Positions 50,101-61,888 are shown, counted from the stretch's first letter. The stretch is DNA of 64,000 nucleotides from Prinsepia uniflora (GCA_032719365.1 CM064865.1:36072065-36136064), one strand, 5' to 3'. Numbers and translations are program-made. Notes: a model not told the origin generated them from the sequence alone.

Positions 50101-50507
50101 CTATAGCTTGACTATCTGGTGTCTATAGTTAAACTATTTATGTGGTGTCTATAGTTAAACTATTTATGTGGTGTCTATAGTAGAACTATTTTTCTTCTTA
50201 TGAATCATGAACTTCGGTAAAGAGTGTATATGTGCTGATTGATTCTGACTATTTATGTGGTGTCTATAGTTAAACTATTTATGTGGTGTCTATAGTAGAA
50301 CTATTTTTCTTCTTATGAATCATGAACTTCGGTAAAGAGTGTATATGTGCTGATTGATTCTGACTTCGTCTATAAACCAGTGATGCAGCTTCCCGGCCAA
50401 CATTTCAAGAGCTGCTGGAAAAGCTTCGAGACCTGCAGAGACAATACACTCTACACTTCCAAGCAGCGCGTACTGCCGCGGGTGATAGCGGCCCAAAGGA
50501 ATTGTAG
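44120..50507 (+). CDS. PAS-domain Raf-like MAPKKK (plant RAF group B2, RAF10/RAF11-like)
   Basis: Serine/threonine kinase of the Raf-like MAPKKK group. Exons inferred from GT-AG sites and frame: 44120-44592, 44934-45348, 45421-46081, 46446-46486, 46927-46995, 47253-47353, 47472-47550, 47713-47811, 47955-48023, 49329-49378, 49479-49560, 49804-49898, 50381-50507; 2361 nt, 786 residues. Residues ~1-45 form a coiled-coil-like start (EELLKKIQMLEAG), then a Gly/Ser-rich linker. A PAS domain spans ~130-255 (LNILQSIGQSVHIFDLNGLI to NTPFYDDDGTFVGIICVSSD). The kinase domain, ~510-765, has GQGSCGTVYHG, VAVK (Lys535), HRDLKSSN (Asp631), DFG (649-651) and WMAPE (672-676), all intact. Group members in Arabidopsis act in ABA, seed dormancy and related signalling; the function here is inferred by family. 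Exon 4 is only 41 nt. Intron 9 holds a Pack-MULE and intron 12 a 115-bp duplication. The 5' part of exon 1 is unusually Gly-rich. Confidence 0.93.
48072..48080. repeat. 9-bp target duplication AATTCTAAA (left of MULE)
   Basis: AATTCTAAA abuts the element at 48081 and recurs at 49271-49279. A 9-bp duplication is the hallmark of Mutator-like elements. Confidence 0.93.
48081..48236 (+). repeat. MULE terminal inverted repeat, left
   Basis: It begins GGGAAAACTGCTGC and pairs, by eye at about 80% or more over most of its length, with the reverse complement of 49115-49270. Confidence 0.88.
48246..49113 (-). pseudogene. Captured fragment of an L-type lectin receptor kinase
   Basis: Read on the minus strand from 49113: the C-terminal part of a legume-lectin domain (GEHVGINVN, NSATVNYDTTSKNLTVAFTS), a linker and hydrophobic segment (GNLGIAIGICIGGFFIFGG near 48660-48720), then the start of a kinase domain (EEEKLGEGGFGSVYRG, HVAVKRI, LRHRNLVQLIGWCHEK). 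It stops before the catalytic HRD loop. The stretches lie in different frames with stops between, so it is broken. L-type lectin receptor kinases are plasma-membrane receptors; only the middle of the gene was captured. The fragment fills the element between its inverted repeats and is antisense to the host kinase gene. Confidence 0.88.
49115..49270 (-). repeat. MULE terminal inverted repeat, right
   Basis: Inverted partner of 48081-48236; it ends AAAATTTTCC next to AATTCTAAA. Confidence 0.88.
50134..50363 (+). repeat. Exact 115-bp tandem duplication in kinase intron 12
   Basis: Units 50134-50248 and 50249-50363 look identical by eye. Each starts CTATTTATGTGGTGTCTATAG, and this ~24-bp piece is itself repeated inside. 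The second unit ends 17 bp before the exon 13 boundary at 50381, so the branch-point region may also be duplicated. Confidence 0.9.
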
Positions 50508-51345
50508 GTCTGATCCGAACCGGCCTGTGTGCATTAGGGTTTCACAACTTCAGTAACCACATTGGGATGCAGCAAAGCGAAGGTAAATCTCACTTGATGC
50601 TGCCAAAATGGTAATAACCACCCAAAAAAAAAAAACCAAAATTGGGGTGGCTTTTGGAATTGGAACCACAAAAGTTGAGAGGCAGATAGAAAGAAACGTG
50701 TGAGAGGTTCCTAATTTTAGATGGTGATGGGTTGGGTTAGGTTTGGTTTAGTTTGTGCGATGGTTGTTTACTCACTCGCATGTCACAGTTTGGATCACAT
50801 GGATGGATATGGATGTCACCCATTTTCTTATTCATTTTATATGGTGCAAATTTCAGCACCACCCATTTGCAAAAATTGTACAAAAAGAAAAGAAAAGAAA
50901 AAAACATAATTTTATAGTGTATTCATTTGAGTAAATAGAGCGAGTGATCAATCTCTCGCTCTATTTATTTTTTACCATCTTTTACCATCTTTTACCATTT
51001 TCGGATGGGATGTGTTTCTCGTCATTGGATTTTTACTGTTCATTATCGTAGGCAAATTCAACGCAGTAAAGTCGAAAATTTCTGAATGCTTTGCATGGTA
51101 GGGTAGGCCGGTAGGGTAGGAAAATGAGGGCCTTTTAGCCTTTTAGGGCCTGTTTGGTATCTTTTTTCAAAACAATTTTTGAAATTGTCTTGTAAAACAA
51201 TAATAATAAATAGGATTTTGGGGTATTTAAATTTTGAGGATGTATTTGGTAGTTTACTCTTGATATCATTATGTAAGAATGAAAAAGGAAAATCATATTT
51301 GGTACAAATATATAAAATTTAAAAAGATTAAATATATATTAGACA
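50508..51345 (+). other. 3' flank of the kinase gene
   Basis: Probably includes the 3' UTR. A perfect inverted repeat AAATAGAGCGAG (50933-50944) and CTCGCTCTATTT (50955-50966) is followed by three copies of TTTTACCATC-like sequence (50970-50999). I see no gene. Open frames here are short and unlike known proteins. Confidence 0.5.
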
Positions 51346-51965
51346 ATAATTTTCAAATTTAAATTGATTATGAGAATGGTAATAATAGCGATAGTTGTAG
51401 TATGATGGGCTGGGAGAGGAGGTGATGGTGATGGTGGTGGTTATGGGCTGGAGGAGGAGGTGGTGGTGGGAGTGGCAGTGACATTTTGGTTGTGCAGTAG
51501 AGGTGGAAGTAGTGGTAGTGATGGGGGTGGGAGTGAAAGTGGTGGTTTCGAGGTGGTGGCACTTATGGGGTGGTAATTGTGTGGCATTGACGATAGTCGT
51601 AGTAGCGGTGGGGGTGCCGATGGCGACAATGATAAGGTTGTAGGGGGAGTGGCAATTACTGGCAGTTGCGATAATGATAGTTGTGGTGATAGGTGGGGGT
51701 GGAAATGGGAATGATGGTGGTCGTGTTGGTAGTGGTGGTAGTGATGATATGGTGGAAGAGGTGATTGTGGTGGGGGTAGTGACAGCAACGGTGGTCGTGG
51801 TGGGGATAGTGACAGCAACGGTGGTCGTGGTGGGGATAGTGACAGCAACGGTGGTCGTGGTGGTAGTGGCAATGGAGGTGGTGAGAGTGGGGTAATGGAT
51901 GGTGGTGGTGGTGGTGGTGGTGGCAGCGTGTTGGTGGCGATCGTGGTGGAGGTGGCCGCTAGTCC
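51346..51965. repeat. GGT/GTG-rich low-complexity tract with 30-bp repeats
   Basis: About 600 bp of GGTGGT/GTAGTGG-type sequence. A 30-bp unit (GACAGCAACGGTGGTCGTGG then TGGGGATAGT) occurs about three times near 51780-51870. The antisense frame of 216 codons (51328-51978) is almost only Thr, Pro, Ser and His, which reflects the simple repeat and is not credible protein. Confidence 0.75.
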
Positions 51966-52109
51966 AACTAGCATCCATCTGTACTACTGGTAGTCGAGTA
52001 CGGGCTCTATAGGGTCCAACTCAGTCGGCACGTGTCGAGTCTAATTTTGACCACGTTTGAGCCTATTTTTGGCAATCCATGGAGTCCAATTCTGGATATA
52101 GCGATCCAA

Positions 52110-53759
52110 TCACCTGAGGTTGACTAATCCAGAAAATAGTATCCAAAACAAACACATTTTAGTCTCGGGCATCAGCCTAACACAGTTTCCACCTAGGCAT
52201 CTACCCAAAACAGTTATCGTATGGGCATCAGCCCCCAAACAGTTATCGTATGGGCACCAGCCCAAAACAGTTACTATACGAGACCAGCCTAAAACACAAT
52301 TTTCCAAAAAATACCATAATTCAATATCGAGAAATATAACCATAAATACATTTCAGATCCAACATTTATTCAGAAATCATAACCATATCCATAATCATGG
52401 CAAACCATAACATAAAATCTGTAAAAACATATAAGAATGCATGCATCAGAGTTATGAAAGAAACTATCCACTAATATTACCGTTGTTCGGTCAAAACATG
52501 AGCCGTAAGCCAATCCGAAACTTTCGGGACATCCTGACTTGTCAAAGTCACGCCCGAGGGTCACTAACAATCCATATGAGTCCGCATAGGAAACCCCCAA
52601 AAACTTTGGAACCGAAAACGAGTCCTGAACACGCTTCTTGAGGAGAAAACCTCCAAAAAACCAACCAAGTGATCTCCGATCGACTTGAAACCAACACCAT
52701 TGAATTTAAGATATCGAAACTTTTGGAATAAGATTATTTTGACCTCAGAATTCGAGCCCACATGCCATGTGTCGATCAAAGTTTACACATGCCTGGTTAA
52801 TGTTGACATCATTGCTGACGTCACTTGACAACCTTTGACAGCTGCCACATGGCACCCTCTGAGAGGTACCAAGTGTCACTATCTAACACACGCCACATGT
52901 CACTTACTGACGTCATCATGATGTCACTTGTTGACGTCATGTACTGACGTCATGCTGATGTCACCTGCTGGCGTCACCCTGCCACGTTAGCTCTGATAAC
53001 AAACTAACCCAATGCCACGTGGCTTGACAAGATGATCTAGCTTACCACATCATCATCGTCATCCTTGAGTCGGGTCGTTCGACTCGAATTGTAACCCGGC
53101 TCGTTCTCCCTCGTTTTAGGTCCAAAACTCACCATTCTTTCACTAATCTAATCGCCCCTTACCCAGAAAAATTCCTATAAGCTTAAATTTGAGAAATCTT
53201 ACCTAAAAAATCCTGGCCCACCTCGGTTCTTCACGGGTCACTTTTGAACTCATTCCTAGGGCGATTCCGGCGTCTATTTTGCCTTTTTCTTTGCTCAGTT
53301 CACTTGCACAAAAACATAGAAGACCCCTATGGCCTTAGTTTAGAGTTACAATGTCTAAAATCCAAAACCTAAAATCTAACCAAAACGGGTTCATGGATTT
53401 ACCTGATTCCTTGGGTTTCCAAGCAGCCACCGTGGCTCCACCGCCCTGCATCGTCTCTCTCAGTCTCTCAGTCTCTCAGCCTCACTCTTTCCCTCACAAC
53501 CTAAGCAATGGATGAGGAGGTGATGAAGTTTGGGGTGTGGGGTGGTCTTTGGGTATGTACATGTGTTTAATCAAGAGAGAGTTCAAATTGGTGTAAGGGA
53601 TAAGGACCAAAGGGTGAGTGACATGTTATTCATCCTATGGTCCCCTATTAGATCTTTTGGGCCCCATTAAAAAACAACTAAAAGTCAACTTCCTAGAAAA
53701 TTGTGCACCGTAAAATCTGACTAAATCTTTCCTTAACCTATAAAACCATCAGATATCAT
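52110..53759 (-). repeat. Decayed minus-strand LTR (family A-like), main part
   Basis: It has a tandem GGGCATCAGCCC / GGGCACCAGCCC region (52165-52290), ATGCATGCAT (52438-52446), a decayed arm (ATCCACTAAT, near 52466), a TGACGTCA-rich stretch (52800-52990) and the reverse complement of the family A block near the palindrome (53610-53660). These follow the order of a family A LTR read backwards. Many changes suggest an old copy. It is interrupted at 53760 and resumes at 55297. Confidence 0.65.
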
Positions 53760-55296
53760 TGATACGCTAAAACTAAGTATTAAAGTAAACACAAAGTCAC
53801 ACTCAACACTTAATAAAAACATATGAAAATTAAAACCCTTTTGTGTAGATGTACCATTGATAAGTAGGGATTGTTCTTAACCAGGGATTGAGGGTACCTA
53901 AGCATAATTATCGTTTGATTATTTAATTAAGGGGTAGTTAATTTTTTCTATTATCCTACACGATTAACCAATTTAAACTAAACATAATCTATTATTTACA
54001 TGGTAAACTCATCTTTAACCTAACTCATTCATGAATTCTATTAACTTCAACCTATAAAATCCTCTAATTCTAGCCTTATGAGTTACTTGCATATTATCTT
54101 AAGTATGTGCTCAGAGACAGCCCGACATACACTTTCAATGATTTAGATTCGGGGACAGCCCGACATATCTAATCAAACATTAAGCATAAACATACAATCA
54201 TAATAAAAACTAGAATAATAGAACGCATAGAATATTAAAATCAATACAAATCATAAAACCAAGAATAATATTAAAAATCAGTTCGTAAACCATGATATTC
54301 AAGAACAAAAGATAACTATAACGTTAAGAGGTCGTGTTGCACTTTTTTCTCTTCGGGACACCTTATGGATACGAAGTGATTGGACACTCTTTGGTAAGAC
54401 ATTCAGGGACAGCTTGACTATGCCACAGATGAAGGTGTAGAGGATGAAGTATGGTATAATTAGCTTTGCACGAGAAATCTTGAATTTATTGAAAAGGAAA
54501 ATTTGGTTAAGTAGAGCTTCGATACAAAGAATGAGCGACCTTTTACAAATAACCTAAGCCTCTCTATTTATAAGAGAAAATTAAGCCTCAAACAAATAGG
54601 AGTTTACAATTTAAATTCTAAAAAGAAAAAGATTAAACTAATTAAATTAAATCTCTAAAAGAAAAAGGTAATAAAAATCCTAATTAAAAAGGTTTTCTAA
54701 ATAAAAAGGAAACAAATCCAAGTTTGAATTAGACAATTTTCCATAAGAAATAAGGAATTCGGTGCTGAAATTTGAACAGGAAACGATTCGAGGGAAGCCC
54801 ACTGAAAATTGGGCTGAAAATCGGTGGTCAACAGCATGGCCAAAGCGTGGTCAACGCGCAAGGAGGTTGGAAGGCGTTCGGTAGGAGCACGCCGCACTGG
54901 CTTTATGGATTCCAGGAAACGCGCGCCGAGAGAGAAGCAGTAGCCTTCAGTACATGAGCACCGAGAACGATAAGTAGTCTTCGGTACACGCGCGCCTAAA
55001 TCATGTTGACTAGTTCGATGAGGGTGCACCGAATTGGGTATTGGGCTGTCATTTTGGATTCGGTCGGCCCCTACCGAAGTTCTGAGTGGTTTTTGGTGCC
55101 TTCTTTTCATTCAATCATAAATTCTTCAATATAACTCCGATTGAGGTGATTCTTTCACCTAAATTCTCGTAATTCATTCTTAATCCAATTTTGCACATTT
55201 CTCACAAAATAGATAATTTTCTACAATTTTTTGGTATTTAAATATTAAAAGATAAGTATAAAGGGTATAAAATGATGCTTAATTCAAGGCTTATCA
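53760..55296 (-). mobile_element. Probable solo LTR of another family (minus strand)
   Basis: A 1537-bp insertion within the decayed LTR. Its ends are TGATACGC and GCTTATCA, inverted apart from one base, with TG...CA termini as in LTRs. Flanks are ATCAT (53755-53759) and GTCAT (55297-55301), a 4/5 match to a 5-bp duplication. A TATA-like CTATTTATAAGAG (54566-54578, a TATA box if read on the minus strand) suggests the orientation. Related phrases GACAGCCCGACATA are repeated inside (54117-54168). I see no coding sequence, and the family is not identified. Confidence 0.6.
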
Positions 55297-55502
55297 GTCA
55301 TCCAAATTCAACGTGCCACTTATCTACCTAATCACGTTCCCTCTATCTACGCAATGGGTCTCGATAAACGTGTAAATAACCTAATGGGTCAAAAGTTAAT
55401 ATTTTCCCCACTCAAGGGCAAAATCGTAATTTCACCTCAATCAATCACAAAAATCCTCGACTTATTCTCGATAATCATGAAATTTTGGGTAGGGTCATTA
55501 TA
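55297..55502 (-). repeat. Decayed minus-strand LTR, 5' end
   Basis: It continues 53759 with the shared block (AACGTGCCACTTATCTACC, then GGGCAAAATCGTAATTTC). It ends GGGTAGGGTCATTATA, a decayed reverse complement of TGTAACGACCC. Beyond it, CTTTCTTAAACAATTTCGTCCTC matches the reverse complement of the polypurine tract and palindrome. Confidence 0.68.
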
Positions 55503-56162
55503 ATCTACCTTTCTTAAACAATTTCGTCCTCAAAATTCACTATAAACAATTTCTTCCTCGAAATTCACTATAGAAATTTCATCGTTGAGATTCACACTGA
55601 CCACTGACTAAAATCGTGGAAATTCAATACCGCCTCCGACCCGAGCCTCCCATGCACAAGTTCATGTCCAAAAGCCATCCATAGTATACACAAGAAACGT
55701 ACGTCATCCAACACCAATCACGATCCAACGGCCAACGTCGAATCCCAGCTCATCCTCAATGATGGTACCCTAATAGTGAGTGATCAAATGGCCACTGGAA
55801 CTCCAAAACTTAACTCCCAATCCTCGCTCGAGGCATCAACACTTGTCGAATTCAAGTTTCACGCCTCTGCTCCCACTGAGCAATCACAAGGTCATTTATA
55901 CTAGAATATCCCAACTGTGGATGACACCCACGGTGAATCGTCGTGACCTGCCAGTAACCCATCTGATCCACTGTCCCGTCTGAATTTCTACCGAAATCCG
56001 ACTCATACCAGAGTCCTCTTACGGTACCTCGACTCACTTGGAGACGAACTCTGTGATCCTGGCTCCTCTCGAGTCCCAATCCGATATCTCACCCATCCAG
56101 AGTGTATTCGACCACATCGAATATTTGCTCTAGGCGTGGAAACAACAAATCAGTATATCTAG
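55503..56162 (-). other. Internal region of the decayed minus-strand element, 3' part
   Basis: 660 bp after the LTR (in element sense, before it). It has two or three copies of a GAGGACGAAATT-like motif (55535-55580, reverse complement), the box that precedes the polypurine tract. No integrase or chromodomain motif is visible. The end is TCTAG (56158-56162), a target duplication. Confidence 0.6.
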
Positions 56163-56949
56163 TGTAACGACCCATCCCGAAATCCATGATTAGATTAGTG
56201 ACTAATCACGATTAGTGAGGCTAATCGGTGATTAGTTGGGCGAAATCGGACGAACGATGCAAAATGACTGTTTTGCCACTAGCCGTGGGCAGAACGATGA
56301 ATTTTTGATCGGGCAGTCAAATGGACTTTGACCAATGATCGTGACGTAGTTCGTGACGTCACGAGTTCATAGACAGGTGGCACGTTTAATTCCGACGTTC
56401 GAGGAGGAAGTTATGACGTTCGGAAGGTTAGGGGCATTTTGGTAATTTTGGTTAAAAGGGGGAAAATAGTTCACTTTTGACCTAGGAGGTCCAATGGCCG
56501 AGGGCCGAGCACCGTTACGTAGATCGGGATGATACGAATCGATAGGCAGGCGGCACGCTGAAATCGGACTTCGAACGGGGAAGTTATAGGTCACGGAAGT
56601 TCGATTTCACTATGCACGTACTTCGAGGAATTGATGAGTTGGCAAAATCTGATTGGGCTAGATATTTTCAGTGGGTCCCATGGATGAGTGACAAGTGTCA
56701 CTCATCCCATTAGCTAGATCCCCTAATTTGTGGATCTCACTAATTAAATACTATTATTTATATTATTTTATAATTAAACTTTCTAACACTAAATCCTAAC
56801 CATCCATTTCAACTCAAACTTTTAATCCTCACCACTCATCTAATCATCTAATCCTCTCTCCTCTCATCAGCCATCAATATCTTCTATTTTCTTCTTCAAA
56901 CCCGAAACCATCCATTACACCATTTCTCCATTTTCTTCAAAACACAAAC

Positions 56950-56986
<37 letters not shown>

Positions 56987-58973
56987 CCTCATCACCTGCG
57001 ACTGAGACCAGAGAGATAGTGAGAGGCTGAGATGATGAAGGACTGAGGGATGTGACGGCCATCCACGGCAGCGGCACACGGCGGGGAAACCCAAACCGTA
57101 CGTAAGTATTCAAAAATCCAAACTTCGGTTTTGTTGTTTTTTGTTTGGTTCTAAGGATCAGGTTGTGTCCCTAGGGCCTAGGGGAGTCGAATAGGATCAA
57201 AAGGAGCGGCTGAGGACGGCGGTGCAGCCCGGACGGACGGTCGAAAACTGGGCAGAGCTGGGAGACGAGGAGAATGGGACAAACGGGGAGTGTTTTGGTG
57301 GCCGGAGCTGGGAGAACCGACCGGGTCAAGCCGCGGGTCACGGCGACCAGGTTGCAGAAATCGGGTCGACCCGACCAAGGTCAGGGATGACTGATGACGT
57401 CATCATGCTGGCATCATCATGTCAGGGGGTGACGTCAGCATTGTCAAGTCTGACAATGTCAGCTGACATGTCAGACAGAGGGCCAATGGGAGCGTGACAC
57501 GTGTCACTGTCAGAGGCTGTCAGTGATGACGTCATGCTGACGTCAGCATTGACTTTTGCGTTGACCAGCGCGTGGGGGCGCCTGTGAACAGTGTTTTGAG
57601 TGGTCCCAGTGTCATTTTAAATGTTTCGACTATTCGGATCCAATGGCGGTGGTTTCGAGTCGATCGAAGATCGTTAGATTGGTCAAATTGAGGTTTTTCA
57701 CCTCGGGAAACGTGTATGAGACACGTTGACTTTTTCGGGAAAGTTTAGGGTTCTTAATATGGACATGTATAGGTTAGTAGTAACCTTTGGATATGATTTG
57801 GACCGGTCAGGATGACCCAGAGAGGTCGGATTGGCTCGGGAGAGCCCTATGGCATGCAAATCGAGGCGGCAGCTCGGACGGTCTGTGAGTGGGCCTTGGT
57901 TACTTTACGGTTTTGATTTCAGGTCAGGGAACCTTAAATGGATTTCCCGGTTCATGATGGTTTATGGGAACCGGCATGAACTCTTGTTATGGTATCGTGG
58001 TTCATGACGGATTATGGGGACCGACATGAACCCTGGTTATGTTATGATGGTACATGACGGTTTATGGGAACCAGGCATGGAGGATGTTATATATATATAT
58101 ATATATATGAATGGAATGGATATTATGGATCATGAAGGTTCAGGGGAACCGGGCATGGATATTTGTATTATGTATATATATGTGCATATACCTTCCTTTG
58201 CATGTTCTATCTCCTCCGGGGAGGGTCGTTGGCCTGGGTGGACCCCGGAGTAGTCACAGAGCACCAATTGAGTGGAGTCACCCCCAAGTTGGGTTCCTTA
58301 CTCTCAGGAAGGCTATGATTACTATACCTCGAGTAGGATCAGTGGTATGCGGACATTGACCTTGACTTTGAGAAGACTCGGATTGAGACCCGGGTAGCAC
58401 GCGCGTAGCTTTGGATACCGTGACAGGATTGGTTGTGTGACTTATATGTATATATGATATATGATATGGTATATGAGATTTGATATGTGGTGTGCACAGG
58501 TGTGCACAGGATTGAGCAGTGGCTCGTGTATGTTTATGGTTATGGGCTGAGTCCCTTATTGGTTTCCTTATGGATTTGGGCAGTGGCCCGTATGGTCGAT
58601 TTCATTGTGGTCCTTTCGACCTTGGTTTATTTCTGATTTGGGCTTAGTTCCCACATATGGTTTCCATTTGGTTAAATGGTTTTCGAATGCATGCATGCTT
58701 TTTAGTGAAGGGTACAAATGTCTTCTTATGAAAGGTTTTTATAAACTTTTGTTTTGTCCACTCACAGCTTTTAATGTTTTGATTGCCCTTCAGGTTGACA
58801 TCGGATGTGGACTGTAGCAGAGACCGGGATATCACATACCTCCTCCGGATCATGGCGTACTCTGATAACCTAAGAGGGCGAAGGACGGAAATATCACTTG
58901 TCTGACACTTCGTGTCAGATGGGAGCAGGGTCATCCCACGTTAATCCCGGGGGGATTGGGATGGGTCCTGTCA
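56163..58973 (+). mobile_element. Solo LTR, family A (LARD1 type)
   Basis: 2811 bp from TGTAACGACCC to TCCTGTCA, with perfect 5-bp duplication TCTAG on both sides (56158-56162 and 58974-58978) and no internal region. Solo LTRs arise by recombination between the two LTRs of one element. It carries the 26-nt palindrome (56682-56707), arms CTGTGAGTGGGC (57883-57894) and GTCCACTCACAG (58756-58767), an (AC)n run (about 56951-56984) and a (TA)n run (about 58088-58107). Confidence 0.92.
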
Positions 58974-58978
58974 TCTAG

Positions 58979-59394
58979 GGTTCATTTTTCGAACAAAACC
59001 ATGGCCCTAAGCTCCAAGCTTGTACAACAACTGAACCCTCCAAATCCTATTTCCTCTAGAGCACAATATTCGACATTCGATCCAAGTATCTCAATGAAGT
59101 CAACCTTGGATCCAATTTGACTATCATATTGTGTCAATCTCGAATCCAACCCTATTATCTTACCTTACCAATCTCGAATTCAATCCGACTATCATATGGC
59201 TACCATGCCAACATGGCCAAATACTGGACCCCATCTGTCTAAACCCATATCTGGACATATCATATACTAAACTAAACATTCTCTCCGAGTTCTCCTGATC
59301 ACTTGACCCACAGTTCAGACATGTCCAACACGTACTCCCCAAGAAATCCCAAGATAAATTGACCAATTCACTAACCAGTCCAAGTTCCTGGTTA
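58979..59394 (-). other. Decayed internal region of the minus-strand gypsy element
   Basis: 416 bp between the solo LTR and the RNase H remnant. It should hold integrase, but I see no zinc-binding or DDE motif. At most about 1 kb remains between RNase H and the LTR, too little for integrase plus chromodomain, so much has been lost. Confidence 0.5.
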
Positions 59395-59914
59395 ACCCCC
59401 AAGGGTTATAAAAAGGGCCAGTTGAGACATCTCTGAGTGAAAAGTCTTATCGGTCACCTGATTCGACCCCATCCTGGTGATGCAAAGGGTCGGATCCTGA
59501 AGCAGTGCTGAAATTACCTGATTAAGCAATATGGGTCTCACGTGGAAACTGGCTACTAAGACTCCATGGTCATCTACCACCAACACCACTCCCTCCTTCC
59601 AGGGTTCCAACATCAAAGGTAGATGAACGGTATGAATAAGAGATAACGAGCCTGCAAACATCCTACTCAAGGCATTGGCTACCACACTCACCTTTCCCAA
59701 AGATACTCAAGAGTATAGTCATAGCTTCTAATCAGCTCTAGTCTTCCCCTTTCCTTGAGTTCCAACCTTTCTGAGTGAACTGATACTAAGGATCTGAAGT
59801 TTTGTGAAGATCCTACATGCCTCCCAATGAGGTAGTGAGTCCAACTCTTTAGTGCATGTGCCACCGCGACAAGTTCCCAGTCATGGATAAAATAGTTCAT
59901 CTCAAGATATCTCA
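59395..59914 (-). pseudogene. Gypsy RNase H / pol remnant (minus strand)
   Basis: Read on the minus strand from 59914: EMNYFIHDWELVAVAHALKS and YDYTLEYL, then after a frame change near 59695 GKVSVVANALSR, VLVASFHVRPILL and LLQDPTLCI. These align by eye with RNase H and the linker to integrase in the gypsy array (LNYPTHDLKLAAVVHALK, VVADALSR, ASFHVRPVLI). The TDH catalytic motif is lost. It is cut at 59915 by the next LTR. Confidence 0.87.
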
Positions 59915-60609
59915 TGTAACGCCCCAGAACGTCAAAAAGGGCAAAAATGTAAATTCGGGAAACTTTGATGTAAAAATGACGATTTACCCTTGTGAATAGT
60001 GTGGTCAAAGTTGACTTTTTATTTGACATGTCCATTTCAAGCAATTCGAGGACCGTTAGATAGGTCTCGATCCCCTGATTACAACGACAGGCGGAACGCT
60101 ATCATCGAACGCCAGACGGTTTAGTTATGAGTCTAAATACGTGAGGGGTAAAATGGAAATTTGGGCATTAGGGGCAAAATGGTCTTTTGGAAACCTTTGA
60201 AATGTGTGAACAATTGGATGAGGACATCTGTCCCTATAGTATTGGATATTTTCATCAGGCACAGGGAGATGTGGACACTTGGACACTTTCTACTTGGTTC
60301 CAGCCATTTCTCACACGTTTGATCGATTAAAAACAGGGCCTTGATCGATAAAACAGGGGAGACTATCTGGTGTCTAGGCTCTGTGTCTGTGCTTGTGATC
60401 AGTGCTTGTGCTTGTGTGTGTGTCTGAGTGAGAACCTGAGAGAAACCGTGAGGGTGAGAGTGAGGAAACAGAGATAGAGGGAGGGGGGAACCGTGAACAA
60501 CCGTAAAGCCACCATGAACAACCGTGAGATTCAAACGTTCAAACCATCGTGAGCTCTGTCTGTGGTGGTGATTAGTGAGCAGAAAAGGAACCTAGGATAA
60601 CGTGAGGAC

Positions 60610-60631
60610 GGGGGGGGGGGGGGGGGGGGGG
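60610..60631 (+). repeat. Homopolymer of 22 G
   Basis: An uninterrupted G run inside the family C LTR, near GGAGGCCACGGCGGAGG. It could fold as a G-quadruplex; its length may also be an assembly artefact. Confidence 0.85.
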
Positions 60632-61888
60632 AGGCCACGGCGGAGGATAGAGGGCAGGTAAGCCGTCTCGAATGCCCTGTTTCTCTCTTTTGTTCGAAAT
60701 GAAAATTGAAAGTTTTGGTGAGTTGTTGAGTGACTGTGATGACCATTGTAGTCGTTGAAGGTTACTACTAGACTTAGAAACCCTAACCCGTGGCCGAGGA
60801 GCTCGTGGTGGCAGGGAACAGAGAGGTGGAATTTTTGGGTTTTTCCTTCGAACATGAGTGGTAAGAAACAAGGTCTCATTTTGTGTTTTAGTTAGTCAAA
60901 TCGATCCTAAAATTAAGGACGAACCTAAGGGTGGAATGAGGAGTGAAAATGGTTGAGAAATGGACGAAAATCGGCCTCGCCGGCTCAGTTGGACTGGGTT
61001 GGTCTGGACCGGTCTGAACTGGTCTGGCTCGAGGTTGACGATGATGAATAGTAATCGTGCGTGGCTCCCACGCACAGCACCTTTGGGCGGCGCGTGGAGG
61101 TGCATGGGGCTTTTTTGGGGAAGTTGTCAACACGGTTTTTACTCTAATCGATATAACGAACATTTTGGGACAAGTTTCGATTCGATCGGACACCGTCTCG
61201 AGGTAGTTTTGAGTGTTCGGAGGTTTAAGGTTTCATTTAATTACGTTTAAAAATCCCAAAAAATTGGGGGAATTTAGTGTGAGCTTAATTGAGATATTTG
61301 TGACCCAAAATTACAATGTTTGACAGGTCGGGACATTCCTGACGCATCCGGGGAGCGTGCAGGACACGATTGACGCGTTCAGACTTTGTGAGTGGACTTT
61401 TATTTTCTAACCGAGCATGCATAACTATTTTTATCTACTTATTCCATCTTTCCAAATATGCCAAATATGGTTTTATGTTTTTTATTACGATATTTCAGCT
61501 TTACATAATTACACGATTTTCGAGGTGTTTCTTATATTTATACGTACTTTGACACGTAGTTCGAGACTATGATTTTATGCTACGATTTGATCATAATTCC
61601 GATGCTATGATTTTGGGATTTGAATTATGTCTTGCTTTCAAAGGTTTAGAAATGGATTTTGAAAGAGTGATTTCAATAAATGCAGTTTTGGTTTTGGAAT
61701 TGGATTCCGGGTATATGATTCGAGATTCGGTTTTGGAAATTGAAAAGTGGATATCTGGATTTGGATTCGGAATGATGATTCCGGATGCAGACTTGGCTTC
61801 AGAATGGTGATTTCGGATTCAGATTTGGACATGGATTTGGAAATGGTTTTAAAATGGTTTTTAATTGGATTTGTTGGATCCAGTGATT

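Noticed and set aside
51146..51159. GGGCCTGTTTGGTA, similar to ends of plant hAT-type MITEs
   Set aside because: I could not find an inverted partner or an 8-bp duplication nearby, so no element is called.
51328..51978. 216-codon antisense open frame rich in Thr, Pro, His
   Set aside because: It is the translation of a GGT/GTAGTGG simple repeat; other frames in the same tract are equally open and no domain is visible.
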